Assembly: GCF_000971255.1 (NCBI RefSeq)
Contig: NZ_BBMC01000002.1
Span: 372,001-436,000, forward strand
DNA length: 64,000 bases
Source: Demequina rhizosphaerae
Lineage (GTDB): Bacteria; Actinomycetota; Actinomycetes; Actinomycetales; Demequinaceae
Direction: 5' to 3'
Each line of letters starts with the position of its first letter. The first letter of the stretch is position 1. The translations under genes and the position numbers were made by a program. Shown piece after piece: positions 24,445-33,072 of the stretch. A model generated the notes under the pieces. That model searched no databases and was not told where the DNA came from. It was given only the letters and a program-made list of their open reading frames with translations.

Positions 24445-25617
24445 TCAGCAGGAGGCGATGGTCGCCTTCGCGGCGCGGCCGAGGCAGCAGTCCGTGGGGC
24501 ACACGTCCTGCCACGGGCCGAGGTCCGTGAGGGCCTCGCGCTCGCGCGGCGTCCCGCCGGGCGCGACGTGGCGCTCCTCGACGAGGTCGATGAGGCCCGC
24601 GACGTACTGCGGGTCGACGCCCACGGTCGGCACGCGCACCGGCACGATGCCGCGCTCCTCGCAGGACTCGACGGCCTCGTTGTCGAGGTCCCAGGCGACC
24701 TCCATGTGGTCGGACACGAAGCCGATGGGCGAGATGACGAGGCCCTTGACCGCATCGTCCAGCTTCTCGATGGCGTCGTTGATGTCCGGCTCGAGCCACG
24801 GGATCTCGGGCGAGCCCGAGCGCGACTGGAAGACGAGCGACCACGGCACGTCGGGGAACTCGTCCGCGACGCGGTCCATGACGAGCGCCGCGACCGCGCG
24901 CTGCTGCGCGACGTACCAGCCGCCGCCGGCGTACCACTCGTTCTCGCCGCCGGTGGGGACCTCCTCGCCCGAGGGCAGCGCCTCGCGCGGGCCCGACACG
25001 TCGGCCGCGGCCGTCGGGATCGAGTGCGTCGCGAACATCACGTGGGCGCCCTCGAGGAGGCCCTGCTCGCGGAGCGTCGCGAGGCCGCCGCGCACCGCGT
25101 CGACGTTGGGGTTCACGAAACCGGGGTGGTCGAAGTACTGGCGCACCTTGTCGAGCTCGAGCTCGCCCTCGAGGCCGGTCTCCGCCAGCGCGGTCGCGAG
25201 GTCCTCACGGTACGCGCGGCACCCCGAGTAGCTCGAGAACGAGGTCGTCACCAGCACGAGCACCTTGCGGTGGCCGTCGGCGTGCAGCTCCTTGAGCGCG
25301 TCCGCGAAGTACGGCGCCCAGAAGCGGTTGCCCCAGTAGACGGGCAGGCCCAGGCCGCGCTGCTCGATCTCGGCCTCGAGGGCCGCCTTGAGCTCGCGGT
25401 TCTGGTCGTTGATGGGGCTGATGCCGCCGAAGTGGCGGTAGTGGTGGGCGACCTCCTCGAGGCGCTCGTCGGGGATCCCGCGGCCGCGGGTGACGTTGCG
25501 CAGGTACGGGATGACGTCGTCCTGACCCTCGGGTCCGCCGAAGCCGGCGAGGAGGATCGCGTCGTAGGTGGTGGCCGGCACCGTGCGGGACGATGCGGCG
25601 AGCGGGGGAAGCGTCAT
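24445..25617 (-). CDS. hemH: Coproporphyrin ferrochelatase
   Basis: 390 residues from the ATG at 25617, which overlaps the chdC stop (ATGA). The enzyme inserts iron into coproporphyrin III in the Gram-positive heme route. Core motifs: YDAILLAGFGGPEGQDDVIP, HYRHFGGISPIN, the catalytic-region VLVTTSFSSYSGCRAYRED and ATHSIPTAAAD. It has the actinobacterial [2Fe-2S] cysteines: one in SSYSGC (about residue 133) and the cluster near the end, CPTDCC. Order chdC-hemH within the minus-strand operon hemE-cgoX-chdC-hemH matches the last steps of the pathway. Confidence 0.95.
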   Translation of the reverse strand: MTLPPLAASSRTVPATTYDAILLAGFGGPEGQDDVIPYLRNVTRGRGIPDERLEEVAHHYRHFGGISPINDQNRELKAALEAEIEQRGLGLPVYWGNRFWAPYFADALKELHADGHRKVLVLVTTSFSSYSGCRAYREDLATALAETGLEGELELDKVRQYFDHPGFVNPNVDAVRGGLATLREQGLLEGAHVMFATHSIPTAAADVSGPREALPSGEEVPTGGENEWYAGGGWYVAQQRAVAALVMDRVADEFPDVPWSLVFQSRSGSPEIPWLEPDINDAIEKLDDAVKGLVISPIGFVSDHMEVAWDLDNEAVESCEERGIVPVRVPTVGVDPQYVAGLIDLVEERHVAPGGTPREREALTDLGPWQDVCPTDCCLGRAAKATIASC

Positions 25618-26288
25618 GAGGCGAGGACCTCCACGGCCTCGGCGGTCGTCACGCGACGACCGGTGTAGAACGGAAGCTCCTCGCGCACGTGGCGCCGGGC
25701 CTCGGTGTAGCGCAGCTCGCGCATCATGTCGACGAGGTCGGTGACCTCGTCGGCCTCCATCGGGAGCAGCCACTCGTAGTCGCCGAGCGCGAAGGCCGCC
25801 ACGGTGTTCGCGATGACGCCCTTGAACGCGGCGCCCTTGATGCCGTGGTCGCGGAGCATCTGCGAGCGCTCCTCCTCGGGCAGGAGGTACCACTCGTACG
25901 AGCGCACGAACGGGTAGACGGTGAGCCAGTCGCGCGGGCGCTCGCCGCGCAGGAAGCCCGGCACGTGACGCTTGTTGAACTCGGCGTCGCGGTGGACGCC
26001 GGCGGCGGACCACGTGAGCGTGGTCTCGGCGAGCAGCTCGGTCGCGCGCAGCTCGCGCAGCGCGAGCTGGAGGTCCTCGAGCACGGGGCCGTGCAGCCAC
26101 AGCATCACGGTGCCGTCGGCGCGCAGGCCGGACACGTCGTAGAGGCCGCGCAGCGTGACGTCGTGGTCGGCCATCTCGGCCACCGCGGCGTCGAAGTGCT
26201 CCACGACCTCGGCGAGCTCCTCGTCGGGTGCGTGGAGCATGCCGTCGAGGACGGCGAACAGGGTGAAGCCTGAGGGGTTCTCGGTCAT
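25614..26288 (-). CDS. chdC: Coproheme decarboxylase (HemQ)
   Basis: 224 residues from the ATG at 26288, favoured over 26297 because GGAAG lies about 9 bases upstream. ChdC removes two propionate carboxyls from coproheme with H2O2 to give heme b. The catalytic Tyr is in the TVYPFVRSYEWYLLPEEER block; the dimer's ferredoxin-like domains are visible as FTLFAVLDGM and DGTVMLWLHG. Actinobacterial ChdC proteins have this short form. It is translationally coupled to hemH. Confidence 0.94.
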   Translation of the reverse strand: MTENPSGFTLFAVLDGMLHAPDEELAEVVEHFDAAVAEMADHDVTLRGLYDVSGLRADGTVMLWLHGPVLEDLQLALRELRATELLAETTLTWSAAGVHRDAEFNKRHVPGFLRGERPRDWLTVYPFVRSYEWYLLPEEERSQMLRDHGIKGAAFKGVIANTVAAFALGDYEWLLPMEADEVTDLVDMMRELRYTEARRHVREELPFYTGRRVTTAEAVEVLAS

Positions 26289-26336
26289 GCGCACCATCTT
26301 CCGATGGATTCGGCCCGCATGAGAAATCGCTAGGAC

Positions 26337-27617
26337 CTAGGTCCCGGGCGTCTCGGCGCCCACGATCGCGGCCAGCCCGGACAGCCCGGCGGCCACGCCG
26401 ACGAGCTCGAGCGCGGGCAACGGCCGCGTGTCGCGGACCCGGGCGGGCGAGGCGTCGGGCCACTCCACCAGGCGGGACGCGCGCACGCGCGAGTCGGGGA
26501 GGTCGACGCCGAGCAGCCGGATGGCGTCCGGCAGCGCGTGCGCGAGCAGGTCCTCGCCCGGCTCGCCGAGCGCGTACGAGAGCCTCACGACGTGCCTGCC
26601 CCCGGCCGCGTCGCGCAGCCACGGCCACTTCGCGGTCGCGTGCGTGAGCGCCTTCGCGCGCGTGACGCCGCCGATCGCGAGCACGCCGGTGCCGCGGGGG
26701 GCCGCGTCGAGCTCGGGGGCGTCGAGCACCAGCGTCGCGAGCGCGACGCGCCTCTCGGAGGGCGGCGTCGGCAGCTCCCGCACCAGACGATGCGCCACCG
26801 CCTGGGGCACCGCGAGCACCAGGGTGTCGACGACGAGGGTGCCGCCGCCGGCGCGCACGCGCCAGGACCCGTCGACCCGCTCCACCTCGTCCGCCGCGGT
26901 GCCGACCACGAGGCGCACGCCCGCCTCGCGCGCGGAGTCCGCGAGCGCCGCGGTGAGGCGCCACATGCCGCCGCGGATGCCCATGACCGCGGAGCCCGCG
27001 GGCGCGAGGCGGCGGCGCCGGCGCGCGAGCTCGAGAAGGCTGCCCGCGTCGCGCAGCTGCTGCGGCAGGCTCGGGTCGATCGCGGCGAGCGGGAGCTCGT
27101 CGAGCGGGCGCGAGTACACGCCCTGGAGCACGGGCGCGACGAGGAGGTCGGCGACCGGGTCGCCCAGCCGCGCGCGGACGAGGGACCCGACCGTCGCATC
27201 GTCCGGCACCTCGCCCAGCGCGCGCGAGCGCTCGAGCGCGGCGTCCGCCGCGGCGCCCCAGCCGATGACCCGCCGCACGTCGTGCAGCAGCGGCCGGGTG
27301 GGGATGCCGAGCCAGCCGGTGGAGGGCAGCGGGTACGCGCGGTCGGGGGCGACCACCCAGGCGGGCGCGCGCGTCGGGGCGACGATGTCGGCGCCGAGCC
27401 CCAGCGAGCGGGCGAGGCCCTCGACCGCGGGGGTGCGGGTCGCGAAGGACTCCGCACCGGCGTCGAGCGTGAGCCCGTCGACCTCGACCGGGCTGACCCG
27501 GCCGCCCCAGCCGTCGCCGGCCTCGAGCACCGTGACGACGGCGCCGCGGCGCGCGTGGCGGCGCGCGGCGAGCAGACCCGAGACCCCGCCGCCGACGACG
27601 AGGACGCGCTCAGCCAC
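26337..27617 (-). CDS. cgoX: Coproporphyrinogen III oxidase (CgoX/HemY)
   Basis: 426 residues from a GTG overlapping the end of hemE by 8 bases. FAD-binding VLVVGGGVSGLLAARRHARR and VTVLEAGDGWGGRVS at the N-terminus, SFATRTPAVEGLARSLGLG and the FAD-binding C-terminal VGVAAGLSGLAAIVGAE. In Gram-positive bacteria this flavoprotein oxidises coproporphyrinogen III to coproporphyrin III. Gene order and coupling with hemE and chdC support that function rather than a protoporphyrinogen oxidase role. Confidence 0.93.
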   Translation of the reverse strand: MAERVLVVGGGVSGLLAARRHARRGAVVTVLEAGDGWGGRVSPVEVDGLTLDAGAESFATRTPAVEGLARSLGLGADIVAPTRAPAWVVAPDRAYPLPSTGWLGIPTRPLLHDVRRVIGWGAAADAALERSRALGEVPDDATVGSLVRARLGDPVADLLVAPVLQGVYSRPLDELPLAAIDPSLPQQLRDAGSLLELARRRRRLAPAGSAVMGIRGGMWRLTAALADSAREAGVRLVVGTAADEVERVDGSWRVRAGGGTLVVDTLVLAVPQAVAHRLVRELPTPPSERRVALATLVLDAPELDAAPRGTGVLAIGGVTRAKALTHATAKWPWLRDAAGGRHVVRLSYALGEPGEDLLAHALPDAIRLLGVDLPDSRVRASRLVEWPDASPARVRDTRPLPALELVGVAAGLSGLAAIVGAETPGT

Positions 27618-28695
27618 GCGTGTGGACGAGGTCGACGATGCGCTGGAGCTGGTCGGGGTCGGTCTCGGGCGGGACGCCGTGGCCGAGGTTGACGACGTGG
27701 CCGGGCGCCTCGGCGCCGCGGGCGAGCACGTCGAGGACGTGCGACTCGAGCACGTCCGTGGGGGCGCCCAGGCGTGCCGGGTCGATGTTGCCCTGGAGCG
27801 GGTACGCCCCGCCGAGCACGCGCGAGGCCTCGTCGAGCGGCAGCCGGTAGTCGACGCCCATGACCGTGGCGCCGGCGTCCGCCATGGGGCGCAGCAGGTG
27901 CGAGCCGTGCGCGGCGAAGTGGATGCGAGGCACCGGGAGGTCCTCGACCGCGGCGAGGGCCGCCGCGGATCCCGGCTGGCAGTGCGCCTCGTAGTCGGCG
28001 GCGGCGAGCGAGCCGGCCCACGAGTCGAACAGCTGCACCGCGGAGGCGCCCGCGAGCACCTGGGCGCGGAGGAAGAGGCCCGCCGCGCGCGAGGTCCACG
28101 CGGTGAGCGCGTCCCACACCTCGGGCGACTCGACCATGAGGCGGCGCGCGCCCAGGTGGTCGCGCGAGGGGCGGCCCTCCACCATGTAGGCCGCGAGCGT
28201 GAACGGCGCGCCCGCGAAGCCGATGAGCGGGGTGCCGCCGAGCCCCTCGACCGTGAGGCGGACCGCCTCGCGGATGGGCTCGAGGCCGAGGTCGAACGCG
28301 CCGCCGTCGCCGGCCTCGCCCAGCGCGGGCAGCGCCTCGACGTCCGCCATGGTGCGGATGGGGCGGTCGAACACGGGACCCACGCCGGCCGCGATCTCCA
28401 CGTCCACGCCGGCCACCTTCATCGGCACGACGATGTCGGAGAAGAAGATGCCGGCGTCGACTCCGTAGCGGCGCACGGGCTGCAGAGTGATCTCGGCCGC
28501 GAGCGCGGGCGTGAGGCAGGACTCGAGCATCGTGGTGCCGCGGCGCGCCTCGAGGTACTCGGGCAGCGAGCGGCCCGCCTGGCGCATGAACCACACGGGA
28601 CGATGCGACGGGCGCTCACCCCTCAGCGCGGCGAGGAGCGGGGCGTCGGCGACGCGGCCGTCGACGAGGGGATGGGTGTCGGGCAGGGAAGGCAC
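27610..28695 (-). CDS. hemE: Uroporphyrinogen decarboxylase
   Basis: 361 residues from a GTG at 28695. RPVWFMRQAGRSLPEY is the N-terminal active-site signature; GIFFSDIVVPMKVAGVDVEI, IGFAGAPFTLAAYMVEG and the C-terminal NLGHGVPPETDPD are all canonical. It removes four acetate carboxyls from uroporphyrinogen III. It heads the minus-strand heme operon, and its start codon is joined to hemA by a symmetric divergent promoter. Confidence 0.96.
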   Translation of the reverse strand: MPSLPDTHPLVDGRVADAPLLAALRGERPSHRPVWFMRQAGRSLPEYLEARRGTTMLESCLTPALAAEITLQPVRRYGVDAGIFFSDIVVPMKVAGVDVEIAAGVGPVFDRPIRTMADVEALPALGEAGDGGAFDLGLEPIREAVRLTVEGLGGTPLIGFAGAPFTLAAYMVEGRPSRDHLGARRLMVESPEVWDALTAWTSRAAGLFLRAQVLAGASAVQLFDSWAGSLAAADYEAHCQPGSAAALAAVEDLPVPRIHFAAHGSHLLRPMADAGATVMGVDYRLPLDEASRVLGGAYPLQGNIDPARLGAPTDVLESHVLDVLARGAEAPGHVVNLGHGVPPETDPDQLQRIVDLVHTRG

Positions 28696-28743
28696 GCCCT
28701 CAATTCTGCCCTCTCACGCGCGCGTGTCAGAATTGAGGGCGTG
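28693..28743. promoter_or_regulatory. Perfectly symmetric hemE/hemA divergent promoter
   Basis: CACGCCCTCAATTCTG (28693-28708) is an exact 16-base inverted repeat of CAGAATTGAGGGCGTG (28728-28743); 19 bases lie between. Each outer end is the GTG start codon of hemE or hemA, and each arm carries CAGAAT, a -10-like box seven bases before the GTG. TTCTGC at 28704-28709 lies 18 bases before the hemA CAGAAT. Both transcripts would be leaderless and would respond identically to any protein bound here. Confidence 0.7.
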
Positions 28744-30048
28744 TCTCTGATGTCCCTTGTCGCCTCGCACCGCAATCGTGACCTCGCCGTGCTCGAGCAG
28801 CTCCAGGTCGGCGCCGACGCGCTGGCCGCCGAGCTGATCGCCGCCGGCGGCTCCGTGACGGGAGCCGTCGTGCTCCCCACGTGCAACCGCTTCGAGGTGT
28901 ACGTCGAGACCGACGACCCGGCCGCGGCCCGCCGCGAGGTCGTCGACGCGATCGCGCGCGCGAGCTCGCTCGAGCCGTCCACCATCGAGGGCGCGATGTC
29001 GCCATACGAGGACGACGACGCGATCCATCACCTCCTGTCCGTCACCTCGGGCCTCGAGTCGATGGTCGTGGGCGAGCGCGAGATCAGCGGCCAGGTGCGC
29101 CGCGCCCACCTCGAGGCGCAGCGCCGGCACCAGCTCACGCCGCGCCTCGACCGCCTCTTCCAGTCCGCGCTGCGCACGTCGCGCGTGGTCGCCTCGTCCA
29201 CCGGCCTGGGCACCTCCGGCCGCTCGGTCGTGTCGGTCGCGCTCGACCTCGCGGACGAGAGCGTCCGCTGGGACGGCGCGCGCGTGCTCATCATCGGCAC
29301 CGGCGCGCTCGCCGAGACCGCGGTGGGCACGCTGCACGGCCGCGGCGCGAACGTCGACGCCGTCTTCTCGCCCTCGGGCCGCGCGCAGGAGTTCGCGCTG
29401 CGCCACGGGATCGACGCGGTCGAGCTCGACGGCCTCGAACTCGCGGTCCGCGAGGCGGACGTGGTGTTCGCATGCTCGGGCGGCGAGTCCGTGGTGCTCA
29501 CGCCCGCGCTCGTCGCGTCGGCGCGCCACGGCCTCGAGGACCCGGTCACCCTCATCGACCTCGCGCTGCACCGCGACATCGCCCCGGGCGTCGGCGACCT
29601 CCGCGGCGTCACGGTCATCGGCCTCGACGACGTGGGCGCGCACGCTCCCGGCGAGTCCATCGGCGCGATCGACGCGGCCCGCTCGATCGTGGCCCACGCC
29701 GTCGCGCGCTTCGGCGACGGCGAGAACGCCCGCTCGCTCGACCCGGCCGTCGTCGCGCTCCGCGAGCATGTCTTCGGGCTGCTCGAGCGCGAGGTGGCCC
29801 GCATCCGCCCCGCCGCGGGCGCGCCGCAGGACGCGATCGACCGGGCGGACGACGTGGAGCAGGCGCTGCGCCGCTTCGCCAAGACGCTCCTCCACACCCC
29901 GACCGTGCGGGCGCGCGAGCACGCGCAGGCCGGCGAGGCCACGCAGTACCTCGAGGCCATCCGCGCGCTCTACGGCATCGATGTCGCGGTGCCCGACGAC
30001 GCGTGCCCTGCGCCCGAGATCGACGCGGAGGCCGGTCCGCACGAGTGA
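28741..30048 (+). CDS. hemA: Glutamyl-tRNA reductase
   Basis: 435 residues from the GTG at 28741, or 432 from the ATG at 28750; the symmetric promoter arm ends exactly at the GTG. HemA makes glutamate-1-semialdehyde, the first committed tetrapyrrole step. Catalytic Cys in VVLPTCNRFEVY, GLESMVVGEREISGQVRRA, NADPH-binding VLIIGTGALAETAVGTL and the C-terminal dimerisation helices (QALRRFAKTLLHTPTVRARE) are present. Downstream hemC, hemD and hemB, often adjacent in actinomycetes, are absent; iron-uptake genes follow instead. Confidence 0.95.
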   Translation: MSLMSLVASHRNRDLAVLEQLQVGADALAAELIAAGGSVTGAVVLPTCNRFEVYVETDDPAAARREVVDAIARASSLEPSTIEGAMSPYEDDDAIHHLLSVTSGLESMVVGEREISGQVRRAHLEAQRRHQLTPRLDRLFQSALRTSRVVASSTGLGTSGRSVVSVALDLADESVRWDGARVLIIGTGALAETAVGTLHGRGANVDAVFSPSGRAQEFALRHGIDAVELDGLELAVREADVVFACSGGESVVLTPALVASARHGLEDPVTLIDLALHRDIAPGVGDLRGVTVIGLDDVGAHAPGESIGAIDAARSIVAHAVARFGDGENARSLDPAVVALREHVFGLLEREVARIRPAAGAPQDAIDRADDVEQALRRFAKTLLHTPTVRAREHAQAGEATQYLEAIRALYGIDVAVPDDACPAPEIDAEAGPHE

Positions 30049-30100
30049 TCGCGGCGCGCATTTAGCGCACAGCCGCGTTTCCAAATACCCCTCGGATGGG

Positions 30101-30119
30101 CTAGGTTAGGCAGGCCTTA
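30101..30119 (+). promoter_or_regulatory. DtxR/IdeR-like iron box
   Basis: CTAGGTTAGGCAGGCCTTA matches 14 of 19 positions of the DtxR/IdeR consensus, with a complete left half. It lies 44 bases before the first gene of the ferric-siderophore transporter. Iron-dependent repression is inferred. Confidence 0.55.
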
Positions 30120-30162
30120 CCCACGCGCCCCGACGCGCGGCCCACCGACCCCGAGGAGTGCG

Positions 30163-31158
30163 ATGCGCAAGCGTGCCGTCGTCGCGGTCCTGTGCCTCGT
30201 CGCGCTCGTCGGGGCCGTCGCGCTGTCGCTCGCGGTCGGCGCGAAGCAGATCGACCTCGGCACCATCTGGAACTCCCTGGCGGCGTACGACCCCGAGGAC
30301 CCGCTCCAGCGGATCGTCCGCGAGTCGCGCTGGTCGCGCACGCTCATCGGCATCCTCGCCGGCTCCGCGCTCGGCGTCGCGGGCGCACTCATGCAGTCGC
30401 TCACGCGCAACCCGTTCGCGGATCCCGGCCTGCTCGGCATCAACGCGGGCGCCTCGCTCGCCGTCGTGCTCGGGCTCACCACCGGCCTCGCGACGGGCTT
30501 CGCGACCCAGGTGCCGCTCGCGTTCGTGGGCGCGGGCCTCGCCGCGGTCCTCGTGTACGCGATCGGCGCGCGCGGCGCCGCGGCCGGCGCACCCGTGCGC
30601 CTCGCCCTCGCGGGCGTCGCGCTCACGGCGCTCATCAGCTCCGTCACCTACGCGGTCCTCATGGTCGACGACGCCACGCTCGACCAGTACCGGCTCTGGG
30701 TCGCTGGCTCCCTCACCGGCCGCCAGTCCGAGGACGTCACCGCGCTCGTGCCCCTCGTCGTGATCGCGATCGCGGCCGCGCTCGTCGCGTCGCGCCAGCT
30801 CGAGGCCGTCGCGCTCGGCGAGGACGCCGCACGCGCGCTCGGCGTCCGCATCGGCGCGATCCGCACCGTCATCATCGTCCTCGTCACGCTGCTCGCGGCC
30901 GCCGCCACCGCCGCGGCCGGCCCCATCGTGTTCGTCGGCCTCGCGGTGCCGCACCTCGCGCGCGCGCTCGTGGGTGCCTCGCTGCCGTGGCTCGTCGTGG
31001 TGAGCGCGCTCGGCGGCGCCGCTCTGGTGCTCGTGTGCGACGTGATCGGCCGCGTCATCGCGCCCCCGGGCGAGATCGGCGTCGGCATCACCACCGCCTT
31101 CATCGGCGGCCTCATCTTCGCGCTCATGTCGCGGCGCATGAAGGTGGTGGAGCTGTGA
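30163..31158 (+). CDS. Ferric-siderophore ABC permease 1 (FecCD family)
   Basis: 331 residues, about nine or ten membrane helices. Family motifs: RLPR-region equivalent RESRWSRTLIGILAGSALG, GALMQSLTRNPFADPGLLGI and GASLAVVLGL, then the ATPase-coupling region RALGVRIGAIRTVIIVL and GPIVFVGLAVPHLARALVG. With permease 2 it forms the channel for siderophore-bound iron. The next gene overlaps its stop (GTGA). Confidence 0.93.
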   Translation: MRKRAVVAVLCLVALVGAVALSLAVGAKQIDLGTIWNSLAAYDPEDPLQRIVRESRWSRTLIGILAGSALGVAGALMQSLTRNPFADPGLLGINAGASLAVVLGLTTGLATGFATQVPLAFVGAGLAAVLVYAIGARGAAAGAPVRLALAGVALTALISSVTYAVLMVDDATLDQYRLWVAGSLTGRQSEDVTALVPLVVIAIAAALVASRQLEAVALGEDAARALGVRIGAIRTVIIVLVTLLAAAATAAAGPIVFVGLAVPHLARALVGASLPWLVVVSALGGAALVLVCDVIGRVIAPPGEIGVGITTAFIGGLIFALMSRRMKVVEL

Positions 31159-32186
31159 GGATCCTCCGCATCGGCCCGCTGGGCATCACCACGCACCGCC
31201 GCACCTTCGCCGTGGGCCTCGCCCTGCTCGCCGCGCTCGCCGCGCTGTTCGTGTTCGCGCTCATGCAGGGCCAGTCCGGCATCTCCGTGCTCGACTCGCT
31301 CAAGGCCGTCGTCGGCATCCCCGTGGGAGCCCCGGCGGACTTCATCGTCGGCCAGGTGCGCGCGCCGCGCGCCCTCACGGCGGTGCTCGTGGGCGCCATG
31401 CTCGGCGTCTCGGGCGCGGTGCTCCAGTCGCTCACCCGCAACCCGCTCGCGTCGCCCGACTTCATCGGCATCAGCATGGGCGCCGGCACGGGTGCGGTGC
31501 TCACGATCTGGCTCGTGAGCGCGACCTCGCTGTGGATCACGGCTGCCGGCGCGGTCGTCGGCGCGCTCACCACCGCGGCCCTCATCCTCGCGCTGTCGTG
31601 GCGCCGCGGCATCGTCCCGCTGCGCCTCATCCTCGCGGGCATCGGCATGGGCTTCGTCGTCCAGGCCATCACGCAGTACGCGCTCACCCGCATGGACGTG
31701 CACGACGCCGGCAACGCGCTCGGCTGGCTCGTCGGCTCGGTGACCGGGCGCACGTGGACGCACGTCACCGTCGCGGTCACGGTGCTCGCGGTCCTGCTGC
31801 CGGTGATCCTGTGGCACGCGCGGTCGTTGCGCACCCTCGAGATGGGGGACGATGCGGCGCGCGCGCTGGGCATCCCCGTGGGCGTCGCGCGCTCGGTGCT
31901 CGCGGTGTGCTCGGTGCTGCTCGCGGCGGGCGCCGTCGCCGTGACGGGACCCATCGGCTTCATCGCCCTCGTAGCGCCGGCGCTCGCGCTGCGCGCCACC
32001 CGCAGCGCCGGCGTCACGCTCCTGCCGTCCGCGCTCATGGGCGCGCTGCTGCTGCTCGCCGCGGACCAGCTGTCGCAGCTGATGCCCGCCACCCTTCAGT
32101 TCCCCGTCGGCGTCTTCACCGCCGCCGTGGGCGCGCCGTACCTGCTGTGGCTCGTGTGGCGCGCGTCCCGAGGAGGTCCGTCATGA
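31155..32186 (+). CDS. Ferric-siderophore ABC permease 2 (FecCD family)
   Basis: 343 residues from a GTG overlapping the first permease. RAPRALTAVLVGAMLGVSG, GAVLQSLTRNPLASPDFIGI and GPIGFIALVAPALALRATR are the FecCD signatures, repeated in the same order as in permease 1. A copy of the dispersed word encodes Asp-Asp-Ala at 31847-31856. It overlaps the ATPase gene by four bases (ATGA). Confidence 0.92.
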   Translation: MRILRIGPLGITTHRRTFAVGLALLAALAALFVFALMQGQSGISVLDSLKAVVGIPVGAPADFIVGQVRAPRALTAVLVGAMLGVSGAVLQSLTRNPLASPDFIGISMGAGTGAVLTIWLVSATSLWITAAGAVVGALTTAALILALSWRRGIVPLRLILAGIGMGFVVQAITQYALTRMDVHDAGNALGWLVGSVTGRTWTHVTVAVTVLAVLLPVILWHARSLRTLEMGDDAARALGIPVGVARSVLAVCSVLLAAGAVAVTGPIGFIALVAPALALRATRSAGVTLLPSALMGALLLLAADQLSQLMPATLQFPVGVFTAAVGAPYLLWLVWRASRGGPS

Positions 32187-32977
32187 CCAGGCTCCAGACC
32201 CAGCATGCCGTCATCGGCTACGGCGGCACGCCCATCGTCCGCGGCGTCGACGTCGACATCCCGGACGGCAGGATCACGGCGATCGTCGGCCCCAACGGCT
32301 GCGGCAAGTCCACGCTCCTGCGCGCGCTCGTCCGCCTGCTCACCCCCACCTCGGGCACCGTCCTGCTCGACGGCGAGGACATCCACCGGGTCCCCACCCG
32401 CGAGGTCGCGCGACGGGTGGGCCTCCTCCCCCAGTCCCCCATCGCCCCCGCCGGCATCACCGTCAAGGAGCTCGTCGCGCGCGGCCGCACCCCGCACCAG
32501 AAGGTGCTGCGCCCGTGGAGCGCGGCGGACGAGACCGCGGTGATGTCCGCGCTGCACTCGACCGCGCTCACCGACATCCAGGACGCGGTGGTCGACGAGC
32601 TGTCCGGCGGCCAGCGCCAGCGCGCGTGGATCGCCATGACGCTCGCGCAGGACACGCCCCTGATGATCCTCGACGAGCCCACCACCTACCTCGACATCGC
32701 GCACCAGTACGACGTCATGGACCTCCTCCACCGGCTCAACACGCGCCAGGAGCGCACCATCGTCATGGTCGTCCACGACCTCCACCAGGCCGCGCGCTAC
32801 GCGCACCACGTCATCGCGATGCGCGACGGCGAGGTCGCCGCGGCCGGCGCCCCGGGCGACGTCTTCACCGAGGAGCTCATCCGCGACGTCTTCTCCCTCG
32901 AGGCGCGGGTCCTCGCCGACCCCGTCACGGGCACCCCGATGGTGGTGCCCGCGCACGGACCCGGAGGCGCGCGATGA
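32183..32977 (+). CDS. Ferric-siderophore ABC transporter ATPase
   Basis: 264 residues, FepC/FhuC type, preceded by AGGAGG. Walker A GPNGCGKSTLLRAL, Q-loop LLPQSP, signature LSGGQRQRAWIAM, Walker B LMILDEPTTYLDI, H-loop MVVHDLHQAARYAHHV. The TYLDIAHQ sequence is typical of the iron-siderophore subfamily. It energises the two permeases encoded upstream. The binding protein gene follows after 95 bases, which contain a ribosome site but no clear separate promoter. Confidence 0.95.
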   Translation: MTRLQTQHAVIGYGGTPIVRGVDVDIPDGRITAIVGPNGCGKSTLLRALVRLLTPTSGTVLLDGEDIHRVPTREVARRVGLLPQSPIAPAGITVKELVARGRTPHQKVLRPWSAADETAVMSALHSTALTDIQDAVVDELSGGQRQRAWIAMTLAQDTPLMILDEPTTYLDIAHQYDVMDLLHRLNTRQERTIVMVVHDLHQAARYAHHVIAMRDGEVAAAGAPGDVFTEELIRDVFSLEARVLADPVTGTPMVVPAHGPGGAR

Positions 32978-33072
32978 CCGCGCCCCGCGCCGCCCACCCC
33001 AGCCGTCCCACCGGGCCGCACCGCGACGCGCGGTCGGCCGCCCCCCACGTTCATCCCCACGAAAGGACCAGC

